Positions 7,636 to 15,357 are shown, numbered from the stretch's first letter. The stretch is DNA of 19,076 nucleotides from Desulfuromonadaceae bacterium UBA5613 (GCA_002424625.1 DIKR01000001.1:16720-35795); one strand, 5' to 3'. Numbers and translations are program-made. Notes: a model not told the origin generated them from the letters alone.

Positions 7636-7679
7636 AAAAAGAGCCATCGGAGCAGCATATTCGCAGCCCCGATGGCTCT
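7636..7679 (-). terminator. Rho-independent terminator of the cytochrome operon
   Basis: An 11-bp stem pairs 7640-7650 with 7669-7679 (AGAGCCATCGG / CCGATGGCTCT) around an 18-base loop. On the minus strand it is followed by a run of five T residues (7640-7636). It lies 57 bases after the stop of the last gene of the minus-strand operon (7737-8252). In the plus direction, after the c7 gene, the same stem has no T-run, so it is mainly a minus-strand terminator. Confidence 0.8.
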
Positions 7680-7710
7680 CAAATCCTAACCCTCCGCTAT
7701 CCCCCTCCCT
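7636..7710. repeat. Copy B of the two-copy hairpin element
   Basis: This is the partner of copy A at 6811-6887. The stem sequence differs, but pairing is kept by a compensatory change, and the loop motif and the C-rich right flank (CCGCTATCCCCCTCC, 7694-7708) are shared. The two copies are in direct orientation and bracket the c7 gene. Confidence 0.6.
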
Positions 7711-7736
7711 TTTCTGTGTCTCAGTGATTCTTTATT

Positions 7737-8252
7737 CTAATTGTGCAGGTTGGCGCCGTGCAGAATTTTGGAGCCATGCAGTAACAGATAGAACTGCTCC
7801 AAAACGTAAAGTATCAGTCCAGCGACGAAGACGAGTGCGAAATGCGCGGCGAGAGCATTGGCGCTCAGATAAAAAAGGTAGAAGACCGCCCGATAGATCA
7901 AATGCGCCCAACTTTGGGCATGTGATGCTTTGCTCAGGCGTGCTGGTAAAAGCATCAGCGCGCAGAAGGTATAAATACCCAGTACCAGATGAATCAATTG
8001 CGGCGGTGGCGGCGAGCCTAAAATCGTCCAGAACTCTTCGGAAACGGCCGCAAAGAGATCGAAATCCTGTCCGGCCAAGGCGGCCATACTGATCAAAAGG
8101 AAGAAAAGCAGGTGCCAGAGACCGCGCCGCGACAGAACACAAAACTCAGAAGCGGAAAATTTCGCCACTTCCACCGGTGCGCCAGCTGAGAACGAATCTG
8201 CCGGGAATTTTCTTGCAATAGCTATCACATTGGGTCTGATTTGCTTTTTCAT
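7737..8252 (-). CDS. Integral membrane protein, last gene of the bc-cytochrome operon
   Basis: This encodes 171 residues. After a 40-residue N-terminal region there are four likely membrane segments (about 44-61, 85-104, 117-134, 136-157) with a short Pro-rich turn (SPPPPQ, 80-85). Histidines lie in or at the ends of the membrane segments (His47, His88, His137, His159), so it could bind b-type heme or support quinone chemistry, but no family signature is recognised. The ribosome site is AAGGAAGG. It follows cbcB by 59 bases and precedes the operon terminator. A membrane subunit or assembly factor of the cytochrome bc complex is the likely role, inferred from position. Confidence 0.75.
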   Translation of the reverse strand: MKKQIRPNVIAIARKFPADSFSAGAPVEVAKFSASEFCVLSRRGLWHLLFFLLISMAALAGQDFDLFAAVSEEFWTILGSPPPPQLIHLVLGIYTFCALMLLPARLSKASHAQSWAHLIYRAVFYLFYLSANALAAHFALVFVAGLILYVLEQFYLLLHGSKILHGANLHN

Positions 8253-8311
8253 ACCGGCCTTCCTTCCTCTCGACCCGCAGTCTTGCTGCGGCCAAGACGG
8301 CTGCCCGTGCG

Positions 8312-8986
8312 TTAATTTGGTCGCGGAGCAAGATGATCTAGATGCTGATGATCATCGCTTTCTTCCTCTTCCCAACCCGTCCACATCGGCTTGATATACG
8401 CGAACGCCGTGCGTCCCAGGGTGGCAAGGTAGACATGAGTAAAGAGGAAAGCACACAGGCAGCAAGCCAGAATATAATGGATGGCCATAAGAATTTTGAG
8501 GCCGCCGATCATCAGCACCAGATCCCGCATCGGTTCGATGTTGATTAACAATATTCCGCTCAAGCCAATGAGCGGCATGAGCAGAAACATGATCGCCAGA
8601 TAAGCCGATTTCTGCATGGGGTTGAACTTGTTCTCCGGGGTGGGATGATGGGGATTCGGCCGGCCCAGGAAATAAGTCAACAGGTAAAACTTGGCTTGGC
8701 GCAAAAGACCACTTTTCACTTCATCTTTGTTGGGGACATAGACTTTGAGCATATTGCGGGCGACAAAGGAATAGTAAAAGAACCACAGGGCAAAGGAAGC
8801 CGCTACCACGACGCCTGCCACATTGTGCAGTAAAATCGCTGTTTTGTAGCCGGAAAAGAGGTTGATATATTCCGGAAAACGAATCTGTATGCCAGTGAGT
8901 CCAAGGGTGACGATACCGAAGGCATTGAGCCAGTGCCAGATACGGATCGGGGTCGGTTGTAGATAGATTCTTGATGTGTCACTCAT
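8312..8986 (-). CDS. cbcB: Membrane diheme cytochrome b (CbcB-like, b561/Ni-hydrogenase cyt b type)
   Basis: This encodes 224 residues with four or five membrane helices. Likely heme b ligands are His18 (RIWHWLNA), His54 (LLHNVAG), His170 (AIHYILA) and His184 (FTHVYLATLG), as expected for two bis-His hemes. The end of helix 4 leads into GRTAFAYIKPMWTGWEE, common in the hydrogenase/thiosulfate reductase cytochrome b family. A His/Asp-rich tail (about 211-218) closes the protein. Its start overlaps the end of the seven-heme gene by 8 bases (8979-8986), so translation is probably coupled; CAGGAGG provides its own ribosome site. It should oxidise menaquinol and pass electrons to the partner cytochrome c. 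The symbol is from memory of the Geobacter CbcBA pair and was not checked by alignment. Confidence 0.85.
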   Translation of the reverse strand: MSDTSRIYLQPTPIRIWHWLNAFGIVTLGLTGIQIRFPEYINLFSGYKTAILLHNVAGVVVAASFALWFFYYSFVARNMLKVYVPNKDEVKSGLLRQAKFYLLTYFLGRPNPHHPTPENKFNPMQKSAYLAIMFLLMPLIGLSGILLINIEPMRDLVLMIGGLKILMAIHYILACCLCAFLFTHVYLATLGRTAFAYIKPMWTGWEEEESDDHQHLDHLAPRPN

Positions 8987-10253
8987 GGTCAGACCTCCTG
9001 TCTTCTTTGCGGTTCTTACGCGTCAATATGCGCAGGGTCCCGTGTCCGATCGGCACCACCAACCCACCGGCGATAATCATCGCACCGATATAATCCAGCG
9101 CCTTGCTACGCGTGGAACCGACCATGTAAAAATCCGGGGTACCATAAAGAGCGTCGAGGACCGCGCCTTTTTCGACAGCAATCCGCCGATAGCTGCCGTC
9201 TTGTTGGACCAGAGAGATAAAACTGGTCTGCCGCGCTTCCGGACCGGAGGCATGACAGAAAGAACAGTCACGACGGTTCGCAAGGAGGCTGAAATCATGA
9301 GTAACCGTTTCGGGTGTCATCATCCCCTGCAGGGACAAATTACTTTTCCGATTGAGATTAAAGAGCCGAAGTTCGGCGAGAGAGATGTAATTATCTTCGT
9401 TGCCATCGATCAGCGTCTCGATAGGCTTCCCCTTGGCTAAAGCTTGCAGTTCCTGGTAACTCGCCGGTTCCAGACCACTGATTTTTGCTCCGCTTTGACG
9501 TTTGACAATGTACAGCGTAATCACGTTATCCTTCGCAGCAGTGTGACACGAGACACAGGGTAACTTGACAAGGTGGAGCTCGGCCTGCGGCAGCCAGTCA
9601 GTATGCCCGGAAACAACCTTGGAACTGTCATGACACAAGCGGCATTGCTGGTTCATGTCATGACCTGAAACAGCTGTAGCCCCACGGACTTGATGCGGAT
9701 TATGGCAATCATTGCAATCCGCATAACCATAATGTCCGCTTCCGGCATATTCATGACTGACATCGGAGTGACAATCCTGACAACCGACTTTGGAGGGAGC
9801 AAGGCCGTCATCAGGGTGACCGGGACCCACTGACTCGTGACAGGCCGGACAGCCGATCTCGGCATGAGCGGTGGTGTCGAAAGCTGCCTGATTGACAACA
9901 AATGCAGCACCAACCATGGCTGCATCACTATGACAGCCCTGACAGTCTCCACTCTCCAAAGCCATCACCGGTGCGGAGCTGCTGAAGATGATCAGCAACG
10001 TCACTAGCAAGATGGATAAAGTGATACTGCTCTTTTTCTCGCCGGAGGAATCCTCCCATAGATGACGGTTGTCTTTGATGAAGGCACAGACCTGCGCCAC
10101 GACAATAATGCCGCAGTAGCCGAGAAAGAAACGGATCGCCAGCCCGTGTACCCCGCGCAGCAAGTCAGGCAGCAGCAAGGTGCTAACGCCTACTCCTGAA
10201 AAGAGGGTCAGGCTCGCGATCCAGAGAATGAGCAGTTTTTTGTCGATTTTCAT
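8979..10253 (-). CDS. cbcA: Seven-heme membrane-anchored cytochrome c (CbcA-like)
   Basis: This encodes 424 residues. Three N-terminal membrane segments (about 7-28, 38-59, 77-98) are followed by a periplasmic domain with seven CXXCH sites (heme cysteines start at C104, C135, C158, C180, C204, C233 and C330). A C-terminal helix (388-410) is followed by a basic tail. Between hemes 6 and 7, residues 283-294 match the EF-hand calcium loop (Asp1, Asn3, Asp5, Ile8, Glu12), which is unusual here. The start is supported by GGGAGG 5-6 bases upstream. It lies 35 bases after a small membrane gene and overlaps the cytochrome b gene. Seven hemes plus an adjacent cytochrome b and a sigma-54 regulator fit Geobacter CbcA, an inner-membrane quinol-oxidation component used at low potential. 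The extra N-terminal helices are noteworthy. Confidence 0.88.
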   Translation of the reverse strand: MKIDKKLLILWIASLTLFSGVGVSTLLLPDLLRGVHGLAIRFFLGYCGIIVVAQVCAFIKDNRHLWEDSSGEKKSSITLSILLVTLLIIFSSSAPVMALESGDCQGCHSDAAMVGAAFVVNQAAFDTTAHAEIGCPACHESVGPGHPDDGLAPSKVGCQDCHSDVSHEYAGSGHYGYADCNDCHNPHQVRGATAVSGHDMNQQCRLCHDSSKVVSGHTDWLPQAELHLVKLPCVSCHTAAKDNVITLYIVKRQSGAKISGLEPASYQELQALAKGKPIETLIDGNEDNYISLAELRLFNLNRKSNLSLQGMMTPETVTHDFSLLANRRDCSFCHASGPEARQTSFISLVQQDGSYRRIAVEKGAVLDALYGTPDFYMVGSTRSKALDYIGAMIIAGGLVVPIGHGTLRILTRKNRKEDRRSDHE

Positions 10254-10288
10254 AATAACCTCCCGTACGACCTTTTTGACCGCACCGA

Positions 10289-10540
10289 TTATTTTTCAAT
10301 CACGACTTCTGCCGGGGCTGCAGCCGTCTCTTTCTTTCCCTGGATCAGAGCCTTTACAAATGCAAAAAACAGAAAAATAATCGGCAGGAGCTGGACGACA
10401 ACGATCATGGCGCACATCCCGAGAAAGATGTATATCGCCAACTGACTGCCGTCATTTTTAGCCGGTGCGGCGGCGAGTGCAGAAGTCACTGCCGCCAACA
10501 ATGCTGCAATAGTCATCATTCCTGCTGCTGTAGTTTTCAT
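10289..10540 (-). CDS. Small membrane protein B of the cytochrome operon
   Basis: This encodes 83 residues. A signal-like N-terminus (1-25) leads to a short linker and one strong membrane helix (about 35-62) with FLGMCAMIVVVQLLP, then a basic and Ala-rich tail. The helix and following KALIQGKKE resemble the small protein at 11043-11267. Its FLG.C..IVV.Q pattern also resembles the second membrane helix of the adjacent seven-heme cytochrome. AAGGAGA is 6-7 bases before the ATG. It probably sits in the inner membrane with the cytochrome complex; no named family is recognised. Confidence 0.75.
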   Translation of the reverse strand: MKTTAAGMMTIAALLAAVTSALAAAPAKNDGSQLAIYIFLGMCAMIVVVQLLPIIFLFFAFVKALIQGKKETAAAPAEVVIEK

Positions 10541-10555
10541 GAGCTATCTCCTTTT

Positions 10556-10993
10556 TTAGTGGATGCGAGGCGCGAGTGAGATTACACCGCGGCGCGCGAG
10601 GGGCTGATGTTCAATTTTTCTAAAGGCACACACCATGGCCAGAGTCAGTTCCTGCCAGTCTTCAGGGTTGACCGGCCGGAGTGCATGAAAAAAAATCCCC
10701 AATTCACGAGCTTTACGCACCTGCTGCAACGAGATGTTGTCTGAAATCAGAATAATTGCCACCTGCGGGTCACTGGCTTTCATCAGTCGCAGTAGTTTGT
10801 GGATCTGAATATTCCCTTCGATACTGTCGCCCAAAAGAACAACCTCAAAGTGTTTACGTAAAAGGTTGTAAATCAACTTTGCGACCGACATGGTAGTTTT
10901 CACCTGATAGCCAGCTTTTGTAGCGGTACAGACAAGTTGCATCCGTGTCGTAAAATCCTTTTCCGCAATCAAAATATTGGGTTTATTCATCAT
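10556..10993 (-). CDS. Degenerate response-regulator receiver protein
   Basis: The start ATG at 10993 is preferred over an in-frame GTG at 10999, because GGGAG lies 5 bases before the ATG and leaves no spacing for the GTG. The 145 residues follow the CheY-type layout: ILIAEKD (acidic pocket changed), VVLLGDS where the phospho-acceptor Asp is Gly55, ILISD with Ser84, and ALRPVNPEDW where the usual Lys is Arg106. The key Asp and Lys are therefore missing and it probably cannot be phosphorylated normally. A short basic tail follows the domain. It lies 15 bases before the next small membrane gene and is the second gene of the operon. It may be a phosphate-independent adaptor. Confidence 0.8.
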   Translation of the reverse strand: MMNKPNILIAEKDFTTRMQLVCTATKAGYQVKTTMSVAKLIYNLLRKHFEVVLLGDSIEGNIQIHKLLRLMKASDPQVAIILISDNISLQQVRKARELGIFFHALRPVNPEDWQELTLAMVCAFRKIEHQPLARRGVISLAPRIH

Positions 10994-11042
10994 CCTCACT
11001 CCCGTTTAGGAGGGGAAATCTCCCCGGCGACGGAATACCATT

Positions 11043-11267
11043 TCACACTTCCGAATGTTTCTCTTTCCGCGAAAAGACCCCCTTGATCATCGTCCCAAAA
11101 ATCATGATGGCCGGGATCACCTGAATAGTGACGATGACAGCAATAAAGACGAGGAATAAAGCCTCGAGCGGTGCCAGTCCCAACGCTGTCACGTCAAGAA
11201 AGGAAAGGAGAGCAGTCCCGGAAGCGACCACCAACAAGATCAACGAATTAGCGATTGTGGATTTCAT
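11043..11267 (-). CDS. Small membrane protein A, first gene of the sigma-54 operon
   Basis: This encodes 74 residues with two membrane segments (about 7-24 and 33-62) and a basic tail (KGVFSRKEKHSEV). The second segment (FLVFIAVIVTIQVIPAIMIF) resembles the membrane helix of the 10289-10540 protein, so the two are paralogues. AGGAGG is 5 bases upstream. A sigma-54 promoter lies 50 bases before the start. No catalytic residues; likely a structural or regulatory subunit of the membrane complex. Confidence 0.75.
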   Translation of the reverse strand: MKSTIANSLILLVVASGTALLSFLDVTALGLAPLEALFLVFIAVIVTIQVIPAIMIFGTMIKGVFSRKEKHSEV

Positions 11268-11316
11268 GACGACCTCCTGTGTTTGAAGTTAATGTTCTCT
11301 CTTGCTTAAAGAGAAG

Positions 11317-11332
11317 AGCAACCGTTGTACCA
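11317..11332 (-). promoter_or_regulatory. Sigma-54 promoter of the cytochrome operon
   Basis: On the minus strand the site reads TGGTACAACGGTTGCT, matching the consensus TGGCAC-N5-TTGCT with one change and correct GG-to-GC spacing. Transcription should begin near 11306, giving a leader of about 40 bases before the ATG at 11267. An NtrC-type activator gene and a paired palindrome lie immediately upstream, as expected. Confidence 0.85.
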
Positions 11333-11440
11333 AAAGAGACAGCACCGGGAATAACTTCATTCATCATTTAATTTTAGAGGGTTACACGACTTAATGCAGA
11401 GGAAGACGGAGGATGTAAGCCTCCTGCGTTTCAAGAATTC

Positions 11441-11475
11441 TCCTGTGCGACAGGAAAAATTCCTGTCGCACAGGA
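11441..11475. promoter_or_regulatory. Paired palindromic activator site (upstream activating sequence)
   Basis: Two 15-base sites, TCCTGTGCGACAGGA (11441-11455) and TCCTGTCGCACAGGA (11461-11475), are each near-palindromes (TCCTGT-N3-ACAGGA) and are exact reverse complements of each other. Their centres are 20 bases apart, about two helical turns, so activator dimers would bind on one face. They lie about 140-160 bases upstream of the predicted sigma-54 start and 40 bases after the stop of the activator gene. The combined 16-bp stem with a 3-base loop could also act as a hairpin in RNA, but it has no T-run. A second, short hairpin (GGAGG/CCTCC, 11408-11424) lies beside it. Confidence 0.75.
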
Positions 11476-11514
11476 ATAAACAGGAGGAGGAGAAGACGGA
11501 TTGTTACAGCGGAC

Positions 11515-12927
11515 TCAGTCGATTCTGGAGATCTCGTGTTTCTTCATTAAGGCATAAAGACGGGAGGGAGAGAGGCCGGAGAGTTGACAGGCATGGCTGA
11601 TACTGCGTTCGGAACGGCTGAAGAGATCGTGCAGGTAGTTCTTTTCGGCATCGTTGTAAATTGCTTCCCGGTAATCGTGCAGTTTGGGCAGGGAGTAAGC
11701 CGGAGTTTTAGCGACGTTGCCAGGGGCAACACTTTCATGTGCCACCGCTGCCCGCGTGACCTGAATGCGGATATTGAGCGGGAGATGCTTGGGAAAGAGG
11801 GTCGGTTCAGCGTGCGCGGCGGCAAGAGTCTGCTCCATGCTGTTGACAAATTCGCGGACATTGCCCAGCCAGGCATAGCCCATCAGCGTTTCAAGGAATT
11901 CCGGGGAAAACCCTTTGGGAGCCAGGCCGTAGCGCACACTGAAACGGTCGGCATAATAGCGTGCCAGTTGCTGAACATCCTCCTGCCGGTCGCGCAGCGG
12001 CGGCAGCTCGATACAAAAGGACTTCAGCCGGAAGAGGAGATCGGCGCGGAACTGGCCGTCTGCAACCATCTGCTCGAGATTGCGGTTGGTTGCCACCACC
12101 AAGCGAAAATCACTGGCAATCTCCTTGGCACCGCCGAGCGGGCGAAAGCGCCGCTCCTGAAGGACCCGCAAGAAAGTTTTTTGTAGAGTGAGCGGGAGTT
12201 CACCGACTTCATCAAGAAAGAGAGTGCCGCAATGCGCTTGCAATACCAGACCGTCGCGCGCTTTGTCGGCACCGGTGAAGGAGCCCTTTTCATGGCCGAA
12301 GAGCAGACTCTCTACCAGCGTTTCCGGGAGGGCGGTGCAATCGACGACGACAAAACTCCCCCGGCTGCGCTGGCTGTTTTCATGAATAGCGCGGGCAAAA
12401 AGCTCCTTACCGGTCCCGGTTTCACCAAGGATACAGACATTAACGTCACTCCCGGCCGCCTGTGCGACCCGATCAAGACAGGCATTGAGCTTTGGACTTT
12501 GGCCGATGATCTTCTCGCGCTGTAAGGCAGAAATACTTCTGCTCCCGGCGACAGCCAACTTCTCTTGACGATATTGCAGGGCGCGCTCAAGGGAAAGGAT
12601 GATGTCCTTCACCGATGAATTTTTCTCGATATAATCCCAGGCACCGCTTTTGATCGCCAGTTCAGCGCCGTTGGGGTCGCCATAGCCGGTCATGATAATC
12701 ACCTCGGGGGAGGCAGGAAGGGCTTCGATTGTTGGCAGGAGATCGAGACCATTGCCATCGGGCAAGCACACATCGAGAAAGACGACGTCGCAGGGTTGCG
12801 CTGTTGCCTGCCGCAGCCCCTCATCCAGAGTCAAAGCGTTGCTGGCATCGTGACCTTTGCTGCACACCAGACGAGTAAGGGTCGTGCAGATGAGTTCGTC
12901 ATCATCGATGATCAGGATTTTCGCCAT
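11515..12927 (-). CDS. bccR: NtrC-family sigma-54 response regulator (BccR-like)
   Basis: Start ATG 12927 (MAKILIIDDD) is preferred over an upstream in-frame GTG at 12936. The 470 residues contain a receiver domain (acidic pocket Asp8-Asp10, phospho-Asp52, Lys102), an AAA+ domain with Walker A GETGTGKE (168-175), the sigma-54 contact loop GSFTGA (215-220, Ser in place of the usual Ala), Walker B GTLFLDE (234-240) and arginine finger region (R294, R300), then a Fis-type helix-turn-helix (about 442-466: SISHACQLSGLSPSRLYALM). All key residues are present. It lies 27 bases after the kinase gene and directly upstream of the palindrome and sigma-54 promoter it should act on. The symbol is from memory of the Geobacter regulator of cbcBA. 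Confidence 0.88.
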   Translation of the reverse strand: MAKILIIDDDELICTTLTRLVCSKGHDASNALTLDEGLRQATAQPCDVVFLDVCLPDGNGLDLLPTIEALPASPEVIIMTGYGDPNGAELAIKSGAWDYIEKNSSVKDIILSLERALQYRQEKLAVAGSRSISALQREKIIGQSPKLNACLDRVAQAAGSDVNVCILGETGTGKELFARAIHENSQRSRGSFVVVDCTALPETLVESLLFGHEKGSFTGADKARDGLVLQAHCGTLFLDEVGELPLTLQKTFLRVLQERRFRPLGGAKEIASDFRLVVATNRNLEQMVADGQFRADLLFRLKSFCIELPPLRDRQEDVQQLARYYADRFSVRYGLAPKGFSPEFLETLMGYAWLGNVREFVNSMEQTLAAAHAEPTLFPKHLPLNIRIQVTRAAVAHESVAPGNVAKTPAYSLPKLHDYREAIYNDAEKNYLHDLFSRSERSISHACQLSGLSPSRLYALMKKHEISRID

Positions 12928-12954
12928 GGGTCTCACTTTCGTGATGGAGTTTAT

Positions 12955-15273
12955 TCAATCGAGTAACCGCCGGATAGCGCGGGTCATTTCCTCTCGTTCA
13001 AATGGCTTGGTCACCAGTTCACGGATACCAACAGCCCGCGCCCGTTCAAGGCAAACCCCGGAACTATCGGAAGCTCCTATCCCCGAGCAAAGGATAATCG
13101 GCAGATCGGCACGCAGAGTAAGCATTTCCCGCGCCAGCATCTCCCCGGTGAGATGAGGCATGGTCTGATCCGTAATCACAAGGTCAAAGCTTTCCGGTTG
13201 AGCGCGAAAGAGCTTGAGCATCTCGCGACTGTCCGTCCCTGCGACCACGTTATAGCCGAGGCGCTCGAGCATCTTTTTCCCGGCAAAAACCAGATCTTCT
13301 TCATCATCAACGAGAAGAATACATTCTTTTCCTCCCCGGACCGGCAAAACAACAGGCTTATCAACTGGATTATCAACACAAAAAATTCGCGACAGAAAAA
13401 CTTCAAAAACGCTCCCTTTTCCCGGTTCGCTCTCGACCGTCAAGGTTCCACCATGACTCTTGATAATGCCATGCACTACCGATAGCCCAAGACCTGTCCC
13501 CTTGCCACGGCCCTTGGTGGTGTAAAACGGATCAAAAATCCTTTCCATCACCGCTCGCTCCATACCATGCCCGGTATCCTTGATCGTCAATTTCAAATAA
13601 CTGCCCGCATGCAGGGATGGATTGATTTTCGTCTCTTTAGTAGTGATTCGAACGTCAGCAAGCCGGACCTCAAGGACTCCACCCTTCTCCTGCATGGCAT
13701 CAGCGGCATTGGTGCAGAGATTAAGAATCACCTGGTGCAGTTGGGAGGGATCAGCCTGAACCGGCGCAAGGTCCGGATCGATCAACTTCCGAATTTCAAT
13801 GGTCGATGGGAGTGAAGCCCGCAACAGCAGTAGACATTCACTGACAATCTTCTCGACCTGGACGGACTGGCGTTCCTGATCCCCCTGGTGACTGATGGCC
13901 AGAATCTGCTTGACCAGTGCCTTGCCGCGCAGACCGGCTTTGAGGACTATTTGGAGATGTTCACGCAGGTCACATTCATCAGCGACATCATCCAGAGTCA
14001 TCTCGGTATTAGTAATGATGGCAGCGAGGATGTTATTAAAATCGTGGGCGATGCCGCCGGACAGCGTCGCGATTGCCTCCATTTTCTGAGCGCTGCGCAG
14101 CTGCTTTTCCAGATGCACTTCATGAGTCACCTCGCGCATGCTCGCGACATAACGAATCGCGGCGGCATCAGAGAGACGCCGCACTGGCGCGATGTTTACG
14201 TCTATTTCGTAGCGATTGCCGTCAGGGCGCTGGTTAACGAAGCGTCCGCTTCGAGCTTCTCCGCGCGAAATGGTCTCCTCCAGCGCCCGGTGAAAATTGT
14301 GATTCATCTGGCAACATTCGAGAGTAAAAATGTTTGCGCCGATCACCTCCGTACCGGAGAGACCACAGACTATCTCGAATGCCGGATTGATATACAGGGC
14401 CGTTCCGGTGGCATCGAAAATCATTACCGCATCGGAGGCCTGCTCAATCACCGCTGCCAGCAAACGGTTTTCCTCCTTGACCACTTTTTGCTCGGCACTA
14501 GAGCGAATGCCGTTGATGGCGTAAGAAAGATCGGCACTCAACTCTTCGAGAAGAGCGATCTCCTCCTGATTGAATGCGTCGGTTTCATCTGAGAGAATGA
14601 CCAGTCCGCCGAAGACTTCGTGATCGTTCCATAGGGGGAGCGCAATCGCCGAAGCAAAGCCATGTTGAAGTGCTTCCGTCCGCCAGGGTTTGAATTCAGG
14701 GTGGGTCTTGATGTTCTGCACCACCGTGGTCTTACCGGTACGAATTGCTTTTCCGGCTGGCCCTTGGCCATACTCACTATCATCCCATTTCACTTGCAAC
14801 TTCTGCAGATAACTGCATTCATGACCGCAATTATTTCCCCAATGGGCCACTGGTTCAACGATCTTTTCCGAAGCGTGGCGCGCAAAGCCCACCCAGGCCA
14901 TTCGATAGCCGCCGACTTCAACGAAGATGCGGCAGATGACGTTCAGCAACTCCTGCTCTTTGGTATACCAGGTGATGACTTTGTTGCATTCACTGAAAAC
15001 TTTGAGGGAGCGGTTTGCCCGGCACAAGGATTCCTGTGAACGCTTGATTGCACCCTCGCGCCGACGCATCAGTAGATAAAGCATCTGCGACGACAGAACG
15101 ATAAATATCCAGTCATTGATAATTTTACTACGCTGAAAAATGGCGGGATCGGTCAGGTAGGTAGCTAAAAAATATTCAGAAAAGAAGACCCAGATCCCCC
15201 CGAGAATGGTGTAGCTCAAGGCAATGGTAAATGGTGTCAGCCGTAATCTCAGAGTCTTCTCAATCATGATCAT
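12955..15273 (-). CDS. Hybrid sensor histidine kinase (TM-GAF-PAS-HisKA-HATPase-REC)
   Basis: This encodes 772 residues. Two membrane helices (about 15-37 and 51-69) bracket a short loop. A GAF domain follows (about 95-255, with YGQGPAGKAIRTGK and SAIALPLWN), then a PAS domain (about 272-385, DAVMIFDATGTALYINPAFE). The phospho-acceptor is His410 in GGIAHDFNNIL, the ATP-binding domain has N-box NLCTNAADAM and KGTGLGLSVV, and a C-terminal receiver carries Asp702 (LVITDQTMP) and Lys756. The start is 15273 or ATG 15267; neither has a strong ribosome site. The periplasmic part is tiny, so the signal is probably cytoplasmic or in the membrane. Cysteines in GAF (C149, C153) and PAS (C303, C320, C321) could sense redox. 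It is cotranscribed with the regulator. Confidence 0.9.
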   Translation of the reverse strand: MIMIEKTLRLRLTPFTIALSYTILGGIWVFFSEYFLATYLTDPAIFQRSKIINDWIFIVLSSQMLYLLMRRREGAIKRSQESLCRANRSLKVFSECNKVITWYTKEQELLNVICRIFVEVGGYRMAWVGFARHASEKIVEPVAHWGNNCGHECSYLQKLQVKWDDSEYGQGPAGKAIRTGKTTVVQNIKTHPEFKPWRTEALQHGFASAIALPLWNDHEVFGGLVILSDETDAFNQEEIALLEELSADLSYAINGIRSSAEQKVVKEENRLLAAVIEQASDAVMIFDATGTALYINPAFEIVCGLSGTEVIGANIFTLECCQMNHNFHRALEETISRGEARSGRFVNQRPDGNRYEIDVNIAPVRRLSDAAAIRYVASMREVTHEVHLEKQLRSAQKMEAIATLSGGIAHDFNNILAAIITNTEMTLDDVADECDLREHLQIVLKAGLRGKALVKQILAISHQGDQERQSVQVEKIVSECLLLLRASLPSTIEIRKLIDPDLAPVQADPSQLHQVILNLCTNAADAMQEKGGVLEVRLADVRITTKETKINPSLHAGSYLKLTIKDTGHGMERAVMERIFDPFYTTKGRGKGTGLGLSVVHGIIKSHGGTLTVESEPGKGSVFEVFLSRIFCVDNPVDKPVVLPVRGGKECILLVDDEEDLVFAGKKMLERLGYNVVAGTDSREMLKLFRAQPESFDLVITDQTMPHLTGEMLAREMLTLRADLPIILCSGIGASDSSGVCLERARAVGIRELVTKPFEREEMTRAIRRLLD

Positions 15274-15357
15274 CTCGAAGTGATTGACGTCCTTGGTTCC
15301 ACCCTGCTCCCTGGCGGCACCGGTGCAACGTTACCATGACCCACGACAATAATTAAA

